Below are positions 7,565 through 16,300 of a DNA stretch of 64,000 bases, piece by piece. Each line of letters starts with the position of its first letter. Position 1 is the stretch's first letter. The DNA lies in contig NZ_JTJC03000002.1 of NCBI RefSeq assembly GCF_000817735.3, positions 318,242 through 382,241 on the forward strand. Reading direction: 5' to 3'. Under the pieces are notes generated by a model. It was not told the DNA's origin, did no database searches, and saw nothing but the letters and a program-made list of their open reading frames with translations. This DNA comes from Scytonema millei VB511283. Its GTDB lineage: Bacteria; Cyanobacteriota; Cyanobacteriia; Cyanobacteriales; Chroococcidiopsidaceae. The position numbers and the translations under genes are program-made.

Positions 7565-10120
7565 GCTAACAGTTCTCCGTCTAGCGGCAGAATAAGCCGA
7601 ATCGTTAGCTTGAATTTGGGAAACAATCGGGAAATATTGATTGTCGAACAAGTTTTCTACTCCTATTTGTAAAGTTCCAGCATCTCCTAGTTGAATACTG
7701 CTGATGTAGTCTACAGTTGAGTAACTCTCTACTTCCCTTCTGCCAAAAGCAACGCTGTCACCAAAAACATCGCGATCGCCAGAAAATAGTGCTTGGAAAC
7801 GATTGCGCCAACCTGGAGAAGTTTCATTCTCGACATAAGCTATAACCTTTAAAGGTGGAATCCGAAAACTATCCAAAGCTGTATACTCTCCATCATCAGC
7901 CAGATCGATTTCACCCCCTTGTAAAGTAACGGAACCACCAAGTTGCCAGCGATCGCTCGGTTGCACGTATACAGCAGCTTCTACACCATAAATCCGTTCT
8001 GGGGCGCGGAGTACGGTTCCTGGTGCAGTAAAGGTCGTACCTAACTCTGACTCGTTATAGAAAGCAGATAAAGACCCTTGGATCGTCTCCCACTGTCCGC
8101 GCAAACCAATTTCATAACTATCAACCCGCTGTGGTTCTGGATTGAGTGACTCGACATCGAATCCTAGCTGAGCATTTCTTAAAACTAAGCCGATATCTGC
8201 TAGCGAAAAGCCTTGGGCGAAATTCGCAAATACGTTGATTTCGTCAGTCAGAAAAAACACCGTACCGATATTGAACAGCGTTGCGTCAAAATTGAGATCG
8301 CCGCCAGGAATCACCGTATCGGGGTTGGCTAAAGTCGTGAAGTCATCGACGCTGACATCGGCATTTTCGTAGCGCACGCCGCCATTGATGATAAAGCGCT
8401 CGCTCACATCCCAGGTTAACTGCGCAAATAAACCCAAACTATTGAGTTCTAGCGGTGGTGTCCAAGTTCGTTCGCCTGTAGCGAGAAAATCTAAACCTCC
8501 ACTGGCTTCAAAAGCAGCGCGATCGAAGGTTGTCACGGGTTGGACGGTATCTTCGTTAAAGTAGTCTACACCCCATAACAGCCTTGCTGCCCCTTTGTTA
8601 AATAGAGGCGTTTCAATTTGCAAGCGTCCGCCAAACCTTTCCGATTCCACCCGCGATTGATAAATTTGGTTGCCCAAGTTGCTGAAATTTCTGCCGTCAA
8701 ATGGAAAGAACTCAGTCAGGTAGTCTCGATAGTACAACTGAGCCTGCACGTTGCTACCCAACAAGTTTTCGTGGCTGTACTATAAATTTAGCAGCGTGTT
8801 TCGAGTACCTGGAAGTTCGTCTAAGTTCAATCCTTCCAAAGTGCGGGCTTTTTGTCTGCCTGGTAGCAAATTGACGCTAGGCTCGGTAGTAAAGTCTGTA
8901 TCTTGGCTGTCGTCGAAGTGGTTGAACGTCAACTGAAGGCGCTGTTGCTCGTCTAAATTCACGCCTAACTTACCAAAAAAGTTGAGTGTCTCAGCATCAG
9001 AAAAACCACCTTGGGCATTCGGATCGGGAGGAATGCGATCGCCCTCAGCATCAAAAAAACCGCCTGTAGTCGTCAGCGAACCACTCACGGCAAAATCGAA
9101 ATTATCCTCAGTTCCAGAAATTGCATGTTGCAGGTTATAACCTAAACTATCGCCTGATAAATCTCCCAAAGCTCCACTTATGCCAATTTGACTCTGAGAA
9201 GCTAACCTCTCCTCGCTCGCCGTGCGCGTGATGATATTGATGACACCACCCGTTCCGCCATCTCCATAAATCGCACTGGGTCCCCTTACTACTTCAATTC
9301 GTTCGATTGCCGAAGGATCGATCGTGCGCAAATCGCGCTGAGCATTTCGCGAAGTCGATTGCGGCACACCATCAATCAAAACTTGCACGTTGCGCCCCCG
9401 TAGAGTTTGCCCAAAGTTACTGCTGCTTTGAGTTGGAACTGCTAAGCCAGGAACTAACTTACCGAGAATTTCCCCTACATTTTGGGACAGTCTTGTTTGT
9501 TGTTCAATTTGTTCGCGATTAATTATCGTCACCGATCGCGGTACGTCCTGCGGTTCTTCTGCCGTCCGCGTTGCCGTCACGGTAATTTCCTGTGCTGGCT
9601 CGCCTTCTGTAGTCGCTTCTGACTCTGCTGGGGTTTGCGCTGTTGGTGCGGCGGTTACAGGCGCAACGGTGACAACCAAGCCGTTTTGACTTGGTACAAC
9701 TTCTGCTGTGGGTGTTGCTGTCTCTCCCACGAGTTGAACTCTGACACGATTAGCATCAATTTGAGTCACTGTAACGAGACTGATTCCCTGGGCTGGGTTT
9801 TCTGCCCGATAATCTCCCTCTGGTAACGCCAGCCTTGCTTGAGGGATGTCTGCTATCCAATTATTATCGTCAATCGTGGGCGTAGCTGCTGGCAATTGCT
9901 GTCCGCCTGCCGTTTCCAGGATGAGTTCCAGCCCTTGAGGAGTCGAATTCAGTCTTACACCCGTTACCTCGATTACCTTCTCTGCATCGCTACGCTGCTC
10001 TTGGGGCGCGTTTTGAGTATAAGTGGATACTGATGTAAGTTGCGCTTGAGCGATCGCGGGGACGAACGTGGCGATCGCGCTGACTAAGCTTAGTACAGAC
10101 AGTAATTGCAAATTTGACAC
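7565..10120 (-). pseudogene. AMIN-domain TonB-dependent siderophore receptor, broken by TAG and IS
   Basis: An outer-membrane ferric-siderophore-type receptor gene. From 10120: signal peptide (LSLVSAIATFVPAIAQA), an AMIN domain (residues about 48-145), a low-complexity linker, a plug domain (VTATRTAEEPQDVPRSV..., IERIEVVRGPSAIYGDGGTGGVINIIT) and barrel strands. The frame stops at a TAG (8780-8782) after residue 446 and continues in the same frame at once (YSHENLLGSNVQAQ...) to near the barrel end, VENLFDNQYFPIVS. The last strand is lost where the IS200/IS605 element enters: after RRRTVS the frame runs into IS sequence and stops at 7484. So there are two independent lesions. An iron uptake role for the ancestor is inferred from AMIN-receptor relatives. 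Confidence 0.9.
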
Positions 10121-10363
10121 AATAACTCCTCACTCACAAATCATCATGCGACTTGCTAATTTACTCCTATGGAGAGATGCAAGATTCGATTTCGCGTTAT
10201 TTTGAAGTAAATACTCGCTTTTTAGTCAGTAAATTTACTGAAACCAATTTTCAATAATACTACTCAAGTAATAAAAATCAGCAAGAAAATTTCTCAATAA
10301 AATTCCCCCCTTTTTAAGGGGGGTTAGGAGGGATCGAGATCTCAAACTTCCAGCGCGTAACTC
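10121..10363. promoter_or_regulatory. upstream region of the TonB receptor
   Basis: A 243-base gap before the receptor start, AT-rich (TTTTCAATAATACTACTC and similar). A Fur-type operator would be expected here, but I see no convincing 19-base Fur box. It also contains the candidate terminator of the upstream gene. Confidence 0.3.
10305..10323. terminator. CCCCCC-TTTTTAA-GGGGGG hairpin
   Basis: Stem CCCCCCTT/AAGGGGGG with a three-base loop, 41 bases past the stop of the HCF173-like gene. The same unit follows infC (25864-25882). It is likely a dispersed repeat acting as a transcription terminator. Confidence 0.6.
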
Positions 10364-11848
10364 TCAATCGCGCTTTAAACGAGCCAACAAATTCTGCCAA
10401 TTAGCAGCAAAAGCACCGTAGTTCGGATCGGCTTTGACTTCAAAAGTCAAGTTAGCATCCTGGGGTTGCTCCACGACTCGAACGCAGAGTTCCGCAATCG
10501 AATCGCGGCTGACTTTACCTTTAATATTATCTCCCTGGTCGAAAACCAAAGGCTGTATCCCAGGTTCTTCTGTCAGCGCACACGGTCTGATAATTGTATA
10601 AGGAACGCCACTTTCTCTCACAGCTTCTTCACCACGCCATTTCCAAGTTAGAATTCCTCCCAATTGGTTATTTAAACGCACGGCTGGCGGTTCTTCCTCT
10701 AAATTAATTCCTGGGCGATTGGGACGAGTGACACCAGCAGAACTGACTAAAATAAACTGAGGTTTTGCACTACCGTACGCGCCAATTGACTCGACTTGCA
10801 AAGCAAATCCACCAGGAGAAAACTGCGGATTGAGTTCGCCGTTGTATTCAAATTTGCTCAACATTAACTGCAACGAGCGAATTTTGCTAGTATCGATCGC
10901 TGGAGCATCTGATATTGTTTTTGCCCGAAATACGGCTGTTAATTGGTTAAATGGAATTCGTACCGTTATCCACTCGTTAGCGACGGTATCAAAAGAATAG
11001 GAATAAGCCATTCCATCCCAACTCGATTCCGTGCGGAGGAAAAACTTGTAGCGCTTACCGTCTCCCCTAACTCGCAGTGTCACGCCTTCGTAGCCGGATA
11101 AATCTAATGGCGAAGTGAAATTTTTCGTCCTGACAGAAGCAAAGCCGCCAGAGTTGGCTGTAGAAACATTACCCGTAAATAAAGCCGTACCTTCAATAAA
11201 GCGGATCTCGCTTTGACTGACACCACCCATGACGACATCATCAACAGCACCCCAAATTTGCTGTAATTGAGGAGTTGGTTGAGTAAAATCAAAGACGATT
11301 TTTTCGCCACTGGGGTTCTGTTGCCAATATTGAGTCGCCGCTTGGACTAAATTTTTTACTCCCAAATATTCCACCCGTTCTGGAGTATCGCCGACGATTT
11401 CGGGTTGATAGAACTTCACGCCTTGATTGTATTTTTCTCTATCTGGGGTATCGCCGCCCACTGGTTGCACCCGCACCGCCGTACAGCAAATGACAACGCG
11501 GACGTTTGCCATCATTTCTGGTGTCAGGGTTTCTGGCTGGGTAATGTCGCCGACATAGATTTCTACATCACCCAAAATCGATCTTGCTTTATCTTTGTCT
11601 CGAACGAGCGATCGCACCTGATATCCTCTTTCTAGCAACCGTTGTACGACTCGCTTACCTACACCACCCGTTGCGCCAGCGACTAGGATAACTCCCACTT
11701 GCTTACCTCCAGATAAATAATTTTCGGGTTTGTCAGCCACACCTGGGAGTATCTGTTTTAACCAACTCCAGCCAGGAATCGCCTCGAAATAGGCTAAAGT
11801 GCGGATGAATCTACCTGCATCCCAGCCAGCACGATTTTTTTCTGTCAT
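10364..11848 (-). CDS. HCF173-like SDR protein with inserted CIA30 domain
   Basis: A 494-residue atypical short-chain dehydrogenase. An N-terminal Rossmann segment (VAGATGGVGKRVVQRLL, residues 56-72, then YVGDIT) is interrupted by a CIA30 domain (about 185-365: WGAVDDVVMGGVSQS..., FTGNVSTANSGGFASVRTK, VRGDGKRYKFFLRT). The SDR fold resumes at ILVSSAGVTRPNRPG. This architecture is that of plant HCF173, needed for translation of psbA mRNA, so a role in photosystem II synthesis is likely for the cyanobacterial homologue (inference). No membrane segment is obvious. It appears to be monocistronic, with the hairpin at 10305 after it. Confidence 0.85.
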   Translation of the reverse strand: MTEKNRAGWDAGRFIRTLAYFEAIPGWSWLKQILPGVADKPENYLSGGKQVGVILVAGATGGVGKRVVQRLLERGYQVRSLVRDKDKARSILGDVEIYVGDITQPETLTPEMMANVRVVICCTAVRVQPVGGDTPDREKYNQGVKFYQPEIVGDTPERVEYLGVKNLVQAATQYWQQNPSGEKIVFDFTQPTPQLQQIWGAVDDVVMGGVSQSEIRFIEGTALFTGNVSTANSGGFASVRTKNFTSPLDLSGYEGVTLRVRGDGKRYKFFLRTESSWDGMAYSYSFDTVANEWITVRIPFNQLTAVFRAKTISDAPAIDTSKIRSLQLMLSKFEYNGELNPQFSPGGFALQVESIGAYGSAKPQFILVSSAGVTRPNRPGINLEEEPPAVRLNNQLGGILTWKWRGEEAVRESGVPYTIIRPCALTEEPGIQPLVFDQGDNIKGKVSRDSIAELCVRVVEQPQDANLTFEVKADPNYGAFAANWQNLLARLKRD

Positions 11849-12006
11849 AGCTTGTTCCTAGTCAGATCGCGAGCAGCTATCTCTATTTTGGTAACAAATC
11901 GCGCCGAGATGATTCAGCCTTTGGTACAAATCTTGAATGGAGTAGGGCGATCGCGGTATTTGTATGAGGATGAAGACTGTAATTACACAGCAACAAGAGT
12001 TCAATT

Positions 12007-12756
12007 ATGCCTATAGACATTCAAGAACAAAACTGGAATAACTTTTGCGATCGCCATTTACATGATTGGCATGGAATTTGGACGAGTTATTCTGCTCAAG
12101 GAGAGGTCAAAGATTCGTTTCAAAGTTTGAGAAGTTTTCGCGCTAACTCAGAAAAAACTCAAATTACACATACAAATCGATATATTTATGCAGATGGTAA
12201 CATCGAGGAAAAAACTTGGCAGTTACAAAAGCCATTTCTTAGATCGATCTTTTTTCCTCAAGGTGCTGGTACTTTTCATGCTGAGAAACTAGTAGCCGAC
12301 TCTTTTTTTGCAGTAGAATTCTTTTTCATTCACAAAAACTTACGCCATAGCGCGATCGCTGCTTATGCTAATGGCAAGAATTTGACGGGAATATGGAGTA
12401 TTCGTGAAGACTCCACAGGCTTTCCCAGTCAACATTGGTCTAGCAATCTCGATCTAGTCTCGGAAAGAAGTCTGAGTGAAAATTGGACGGGAACTTCAGT
12501 GACAATGACACCCGATCTAAAAGTTTCACCTGCGGTTCCAGCTAATTTAAATTGGCAGATAGAAGGGAATGAATTGTTCTTCTTTCCTGACGAGATTTCT
12601 TTAAGTTGTCCCAAGCAAGTTGAGTTGGGAAAACAAATTGCGCTCGCTGCTACTTGGTTAGTTCATTCAAGTTATATGCAACAAATTACAATTGAATATA
12701 ACGAATTAGGAGGCTTTCAAAGCTTGAAATTTGCGGAATTTACCTGTGAAGTATAG
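12007..12756 (+). CDS. DUF3598 family protein
   Basis: A 249-residue cyanobacterial protein of the DUF3598 type: it opens with EQNWNNFCDRHLHDWHGIWTSY and continues as beta-strand-rich sequence, with an FFPDEISLSCP segment near residue 195. This family is thought to adopt a lipocalin-like barrel related to phycobilin lyases (family knowledge; not provable here). No signal peptide. It is convergent with the SDR gene at 12759, leaving only two bases between the stops. Confidence 0.7.
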   Translation: MPIDIQEQNWNNFCDRHLHDWHGIWTSYSAQGEVKDSFQSLRSFRANSEKTQITHTNRYIYADGNIEEKTWQLQKPFLRSIFFPQGAGTFHAEKLVADSFFAVEFFFIHKNLRHSAIAAYANGKNLTGIWSIREDSTGFPSQHWSSNLDLVSERSLSENWTGTSVTMTPDLKVSPAVPANLNWQIEGNELFFFPDEISLSCPKQVELGKQIALAATWLVHSSYMQQITIEYNELGGFQSLKFAEFTCEV

Positions 12757-12758
12757 TC

Positions 12759-13595
12759 CTAAATCAAAACTTCTGGGTGAATAAAACTGTATCCTGCGGT
12801 TTTGAGTTTTCGATTCGATACCCTGGCATTGTAAGGACGGGTTTCCGATAACTCAGGATTCCACAACACTTGAGGTAGGTTATGGCGATCGCACAAATTT
12901 TGCAATAAATTGCGAGACAATGGCGGTTCATCGTCTACCAAATTATAAATTCCCTCTAATTGCCGTTCTGCGGCAAAGGCGATCGCACTGACAATATCAT
13001 CAAGGTGAATCCAATTCGTATAGGTTTTCCCGTTCCCTGGACGAGTCGTACCAAATGCACGACTGAAGATTTTTGTCAATTCCCGCCCTTCACCGTAAAT
13101 TCCTCCCAGGCGTAAGATACAGACTTTCAATTTGTCACTCGCAGCGCAGAGCAATACTTCTTCTGTCTCTGCCAAAACTTGTCCGTTCTGATTCGCTGGC
13201 GTTAAAGGTGATTCTTCGTCTACCCATGCCCCATTTTTATCGCCGTAAACAGAATAACTCCCCGTATAAATAATTTGTTTAACAGCAGTTTGTGGCAAAA
13301 CTTGAATTAAATTCTTGGCGGTTTGTAGGTAAGTAGATTCGTAGCTATTGGCTGCAAAAGATTTAGGCGCAATACTCAGAATGACAATATCTCGATCTTG
13401 GATAGCTGGCAAAAGAGTAGCTATATCATCTCCTTTAGCTATGACAACTTGCTGAGCTAATTGTTCTAACTCGCTTATCCGTGCTTGAGTTGTTGTGGTT
13501 GCGGTAATCTGATACTTACCATCCTGCTGCCAATGACGCGCGATCGCCTTACCGACATAACCACAGCCTAGAATTGCTACCTTTACAGTTTGCAT
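12759..13595 (-). CDS. NAD-dependent epimerase/SDR family protein
   Basis: A 278-residue extended-SDR protein. The NAD loop GCGYVGKAIARHW (residues 10-22), the active-site-like TGSYSVYGD with Tyr near 118, and TNWIHLDDIVSAI typical of sugar epimerase relatives are seen. The YxxxK lysine is not obvious; the region after SVYGDKNGAW contains no K at the usual spacing, so catalysis may be altered. Its start overlaps the untranslated region of the divergent hydrolase gene. Substrate unknown. Confidence 0.8.
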   Translation of the reverse strand: MQTVKVAILGCGYVGKAIARHWQQDGKYQITATTTTQARISELEQLAQQVVIAKGDDIATLLPAIQDRDIVILSIAPKSFAANSYESTYLQTAKNLIQVLPQTAVKQIIYTGSYSVYGDKNGAWVDEESPLTPANQNGQVLAETEEVLLCAASDKLKVCILRLGGIYGEGRELTKIFSRAFGTTRPGNGKTYTNWIHLDDIVSAIAFAAERQLEGIYNLVDDEPPLSRNLLQNLCDRHNLPQVLWNPELSETRPYNARVSNRKLKTAGYSFIHPEVLI

Positions 13596-13607
13596 TTTAC
13601 CTCTCTA

Positions 13608-13640
13608 GAAAGTCAAAAATCAAAAGTCAAAAGTCAAAAT
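13608..13640. repeat. AAAAGTC heptamer repeats
   Basis: Four copies of the AAAAGTC-type unit between the divergent SDR and hydrolase genes. Confidence 0.85.
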
Positions 13641-13673
13641 GCCGAAATCAAGCGCGTTCAAAATCAAACTGAC

Positions 13674-14567
13674 ATGAATCAATTTCAGCCCCCTGGCTTT
13701 GGAAAACAGGCGATCGCCACCTCTTTAGGATCGATGACTTACTACACCCAGGTAGCCGCACCTTGGCTATCCTCATCCAGTTATGAATTACCTCGCCTAG
13801 TCTTTCTACACTGCTTTGGTGGCGGTGCTTCAGCTTACGAATGGTCTAAAGTTTACCCTGCATTTGCCAGCGAATACCAGATTCTTGCAGCCGACTTAAT
13901 TGGTTGGGGCGAATCAGCGCATCCCGTACGAGAATATCAAATTGCCGACTATCTCACTACAATCGCTGAATTTATTCAAGCTTGCCATCCTCCCGTCAAG
14001 GTAGTTGCCTCTTCTTTAACAGCAGCATTAGTCATTCGCCTTGCCGTTCAGCGTCCCGAATTATTTCAATCACTCTTTCTCGTTTGTCCCTCTGGGTTTG
14101 ACGACTTCGGCGAAGGTGCGGGACGCAGACTACCGCTACAGTTAATTAGTACGCCCTTACTCGATCGCCTAATTTATGCTCTGGGTGCAGAAAACGAAGT
14201 TTCCGTGCGTAACTTTCTCCAACAATTTCTCTTTGCCAAACCAGAACGAGTCACGCCAGAAATGGTAGCAGCCTATCTCGCTTCTGCCCAAAAACCCAAC
14301 GCCGAATACGCCGCTCTTGCTTTTCTCAAGGCTAATCTCTATTTTGACTTGGCTTTGTACGTACCGCAGCTAACCGTACCCACAGCGATCTTATGGGGAG
14401 AACAAGCACAATTTACCAAAATAGGCTTAGGCAGACGCTTAGCAAAGCTGAATCCGCGATCGATTATTGCATTTGAGGCGATCGCCCATGCTGGCGTTCT
14501 ACCGCATCTAGAAACCCCAGAAATCGCGATTGGCTTGTTACAGAAGTATTTATCAGTTAACAGTTAA
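13674..14567 (+). CDS. alpha/beta hydrolase with unusual nucleophile elbow
   Basis: A 297-residue alpha/beta hydrolase-like protein. The frame is open from 13590, but the first 28 codons are heptamer-repeat sequence; the ATG at 13674 (MNQFQPPGFGKQ) is the likely start. LHCFGGGASAYEW replaces the usual HGFG region, the elbow reads VVASSLTAAL instead of GxSxG, the usual Asp after ILWGE is absent (ILWGEQAQFTK), while a final His is present in IAHAGVLPHLETPE. The triad is therefore incomplete or rearranged and the protein may be a non-hydrolytic relative. It is probably a single-gene unit. Confidence 0.8.
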   Translation: MNQFQPPGFGKQAIATSLGSMTYYTQVAAPWLSSSSYELPRLVFLHCFGGGASAYEWSKVYPAFASEYQILAADLIGWGESAHPVREYQIADYLTTIAEFIQACHPPVKVVASSLTAALVIRLAVQRPELFQSLFLVCPSGFDDFGEGAGRRLPLQLISTPLLDRLIYALGAENEVSVRNFLQQFLFAKPERVTPEMVAAYLASAQKPNAEYAALAFLKANLYFDLALYVPQLTVPTAILWGEQAQFTKIGLGRRLAKLNPRSIIAFEAIAHAGVLPHLETPEIAIGLLQKYLSVNS

Positions 14568-14645
14568 CAGTTATCAGTTACCAGCGATCGCGTATCAACC
14601 GTCAACAGTCAACAGTCAGCCGTCAACTACCAACTACCAACGACC
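14552..14645. repeat. mixed heptamer repeats
   Basis: Units of AACAGTT, ATCAGTT, CAACAGT and CAACTAC follow the hydrolase stop; the first copies overlap its last codons. Confidence 0.85.
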
Positions 14646-14784
14646 ACTTGCAATATTTATTTACAGAGTCAACAAAATATCATAGAGATATGCCTATTTA
14701 TAAAATTGCTTCCCCCCAATTAGGGAAAAACCGAAAAAGAGGCTTACTAAAGTCAACAGCCAGACAAAGGAGAGTCAGCAGCTT

Positions 14785-15462
14785 GTGCTTGAAAGGTTGA
14801 AACAGGATCTAAAAAATGACCTGATTGCAGGATTATTGGTCGTCATTCCCTTAGCTACGACAATCTGGCTGACGATCGCCGTTGCTAGTTGGACGATCGA
14901 ATTTCTGACACGGATTCCCAAACAACTGAATCCGTTAGATGAAATGAATCCCTTCCTGGTGAATCTCATTAACTTAGCAGTAGGTCTAACAGTACCGCTG
15001 CTGTGCATTTTAGCGATCGGCTTAATGGCACGCAATATCGCCGGACGCTGGCTGCTCGATGTCGGAGAACAATTATTACAAGCCATTCCCCTAGCAGGAG
15101 CAGTCTACAAAACCTTAAAACAATTGCTCGAAACCCTGCTCAAAGATTCTAATGGGAAGTTTCGCCGCGTTATTCTAATAGAGTATCCTCGGCGGGGTGT
15201 ATGGGCGATCGCCTTTGTCACTGGGATTATGAGTCATGAAATTCAATCTCACATGAATCGTCCCATGCTGAGCGTATTTATTCCCACAACCCCCAACCCA
15301 ACCACCGGATGGTATGCCATTGTTCCAGCAGACGAAGCGATCGACCTATCTATGTCCGTTGAAGATGCCTTTAAAGTCATTATCTCTGGTGGTATTGTTT
15401 CCCCCAATGCGCCCTTACCCCCACTTTTGCTAGATCGCCAAGGACAAGCGATTAATCAGTGA
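14785..15462 (+). CDS. DUF502 family membrane protein
   Basis: A 225-residue protein starting at a GTG. Two membrane segments are seen: [26 protein letters not shown] (residues about 12-38) and [22 protein letters not shown] (about 61-82). Then the conserved DUF502 block [51 protein letters not shown] and [12 protein letters not shown] follows. The family is related to the plant LCV/COV1 proteins and has no settled function. It is followed 115 bases on by nusB and ftsY in the same direction; the three often sit together in cyanobacteria. Confidence 0.9.
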   Translation: MLERLKQDLKNDLIAGLLVVIPLATTIWLTIAVASWTIEFLTRIPKQLNPLDEMNPFLVNLINLAVGLTVPLLCILAIGLMARNIAGRWLLDVGEQLLQAIPLAGAVYKTLKQLLETLLKDSNGKFRRVILIEYPRRGVWAIAFVTGIMSHEIQSHMNRPMLSVFIPTTPNPTTGWYAIVPADEAIDLSMSVEDAFKVIISGGIVSPNAPLPPLLLDRQGQAINQ

Positions 15463-15572
15463 CAGTTATCAGTTATCAGTTGTCAGTTATCAGTTGTCAG
15501 TAACCGCCGAGCAACTACCAACTACCAACTACCAACTACCAACCACCAACTACCAACTACCAATTACCCTTC
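15463..15572. repeat. ATCAGTT and CAACTAC heptamer arrays
   Basis: About five ATCAGTT/GTCAGTT units followed by about eight CAACTAC/CAACCAC units fill the whole gap before nusB; an open frame runs through them but the nusB domain starts only at 15578. Confidence 0.9.
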
Positions 15573-15577
15573 CAATA

Positions 15578-16249
15578 ATGAAAGCACGAAGTATTGCTCG
15601 CGAATTGGCTCTGCTTAGTTTGAGCCAACTGCCTAATTCCTCAGAAAAATTGGAAGCGCAACAACTATCTAATTTGTTAGTTGCAGCCGTCAGAACTTTG
15701 ACAACGGAAGTAGAAGATGCTCTAGAGACGGCTTCTGGAGAAGTTCAGCGGGCAAACGATCGCCTCTTGACGAGCGAAACCCGTGCTAACGATGTCCAAA
15801 CAGCCAGAGCTATGTTGCAGGATGGGATTCAATTGACTCAAAGTGCAATTAATCGCCTTGCTACAGCCATGCAACTACCAGAAATGATTCAATCAGCCAC
15901 GGCAGCAGAACCAAATTTTGATGTCCGCCGTTACGCGCTAACACTTATAAATACAGTCAATCAAAACCGAGCTGAAATTGATGAAATTTTAGAACAGGCT
16001 TTAGTAGACTGGCAATTAAATCGACTGGCGCGGATCGATCGCGATATCCTGCGGATTGCAGTAGCCGAAATTGAGTTTTTAGGTTTTCAAGATCGGGTTA
16101 GTGTGGCGATCGATGAAGCAGTAGAACTCGCAAAGCGGTACAGTGGAGACGAAGGATACAAATTTATCAACGGCGTTTTGCGCCGCGTCACCGATCGCTT
16201 GAAACAAAAAGCAGTCGGAAGTCGGAAGTCGGAAGTCAGAAGTAACTGA
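15578..16249 (+). CDS. nusB: transcription antitermination factor NusB
   Basis: A 223-residue NusB, an all-helical RNA-binding partner of NusE (S10) in rRNA antitermination. It opens [19 protein letters not shown], and the C-terminal half has the conserved [48 protein letters not shown]. The frame is open from 15494 over repeats, but the ATG at 15578 begins the conserved domain. The last eleven residues (after KQKAV) are encoded by GGAAGTC repeats, so the C-terminal tail is repeat-derived. It lies upstream of ftsY, with only an AACTGAT array between. Confidence 0.93.
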   Translation: MKARSIARELALLSLSQLPNSSEKLEAQQLSNLLVAAVRTLTTEVEDALETASGEVQRANDRLLTSETRANDVQTARAMLQDGIQLTQSAINRLATAMQLPEMIQSATAAEPNFDVRRYALTLINTVNQNRAEIDEILEQALVDWQLNRLARIDRDILRIAVAEIEFLGFQDRVSVAIDEAVELAKRYSGDEGYKFINGVLRRVTDRLKQKAVGSRKSEVRSN

Positions 16250-16300
16250 TAACTGATAACTGATAACTGATAACTGATAACTGATAACTGATAACTGACA
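16212..16300. repeat. GGAAGTC and AACTGAT heptamer arrays
   Basis: Four GGAAGTC-type units end the nusB frame, then eight AACTGAT units fill the nusB-ftsY gap. Confidence 0.92.

Noticed and set aside
8780-8782. Possible TAG recoding or read-through to explain two in-frame TAGs
   Set aside because: TAG is used as an ordinary stop elsewhere in the window (for example the DUF3326 and TetR genes), and the receptor carries a second lesion, so mutation is simpler.
15463-15572. Regular heptamer arrays that look like a CRISPR
   Set aside because: Units are seven bases long with no unique spacers; no cas gene nearby.
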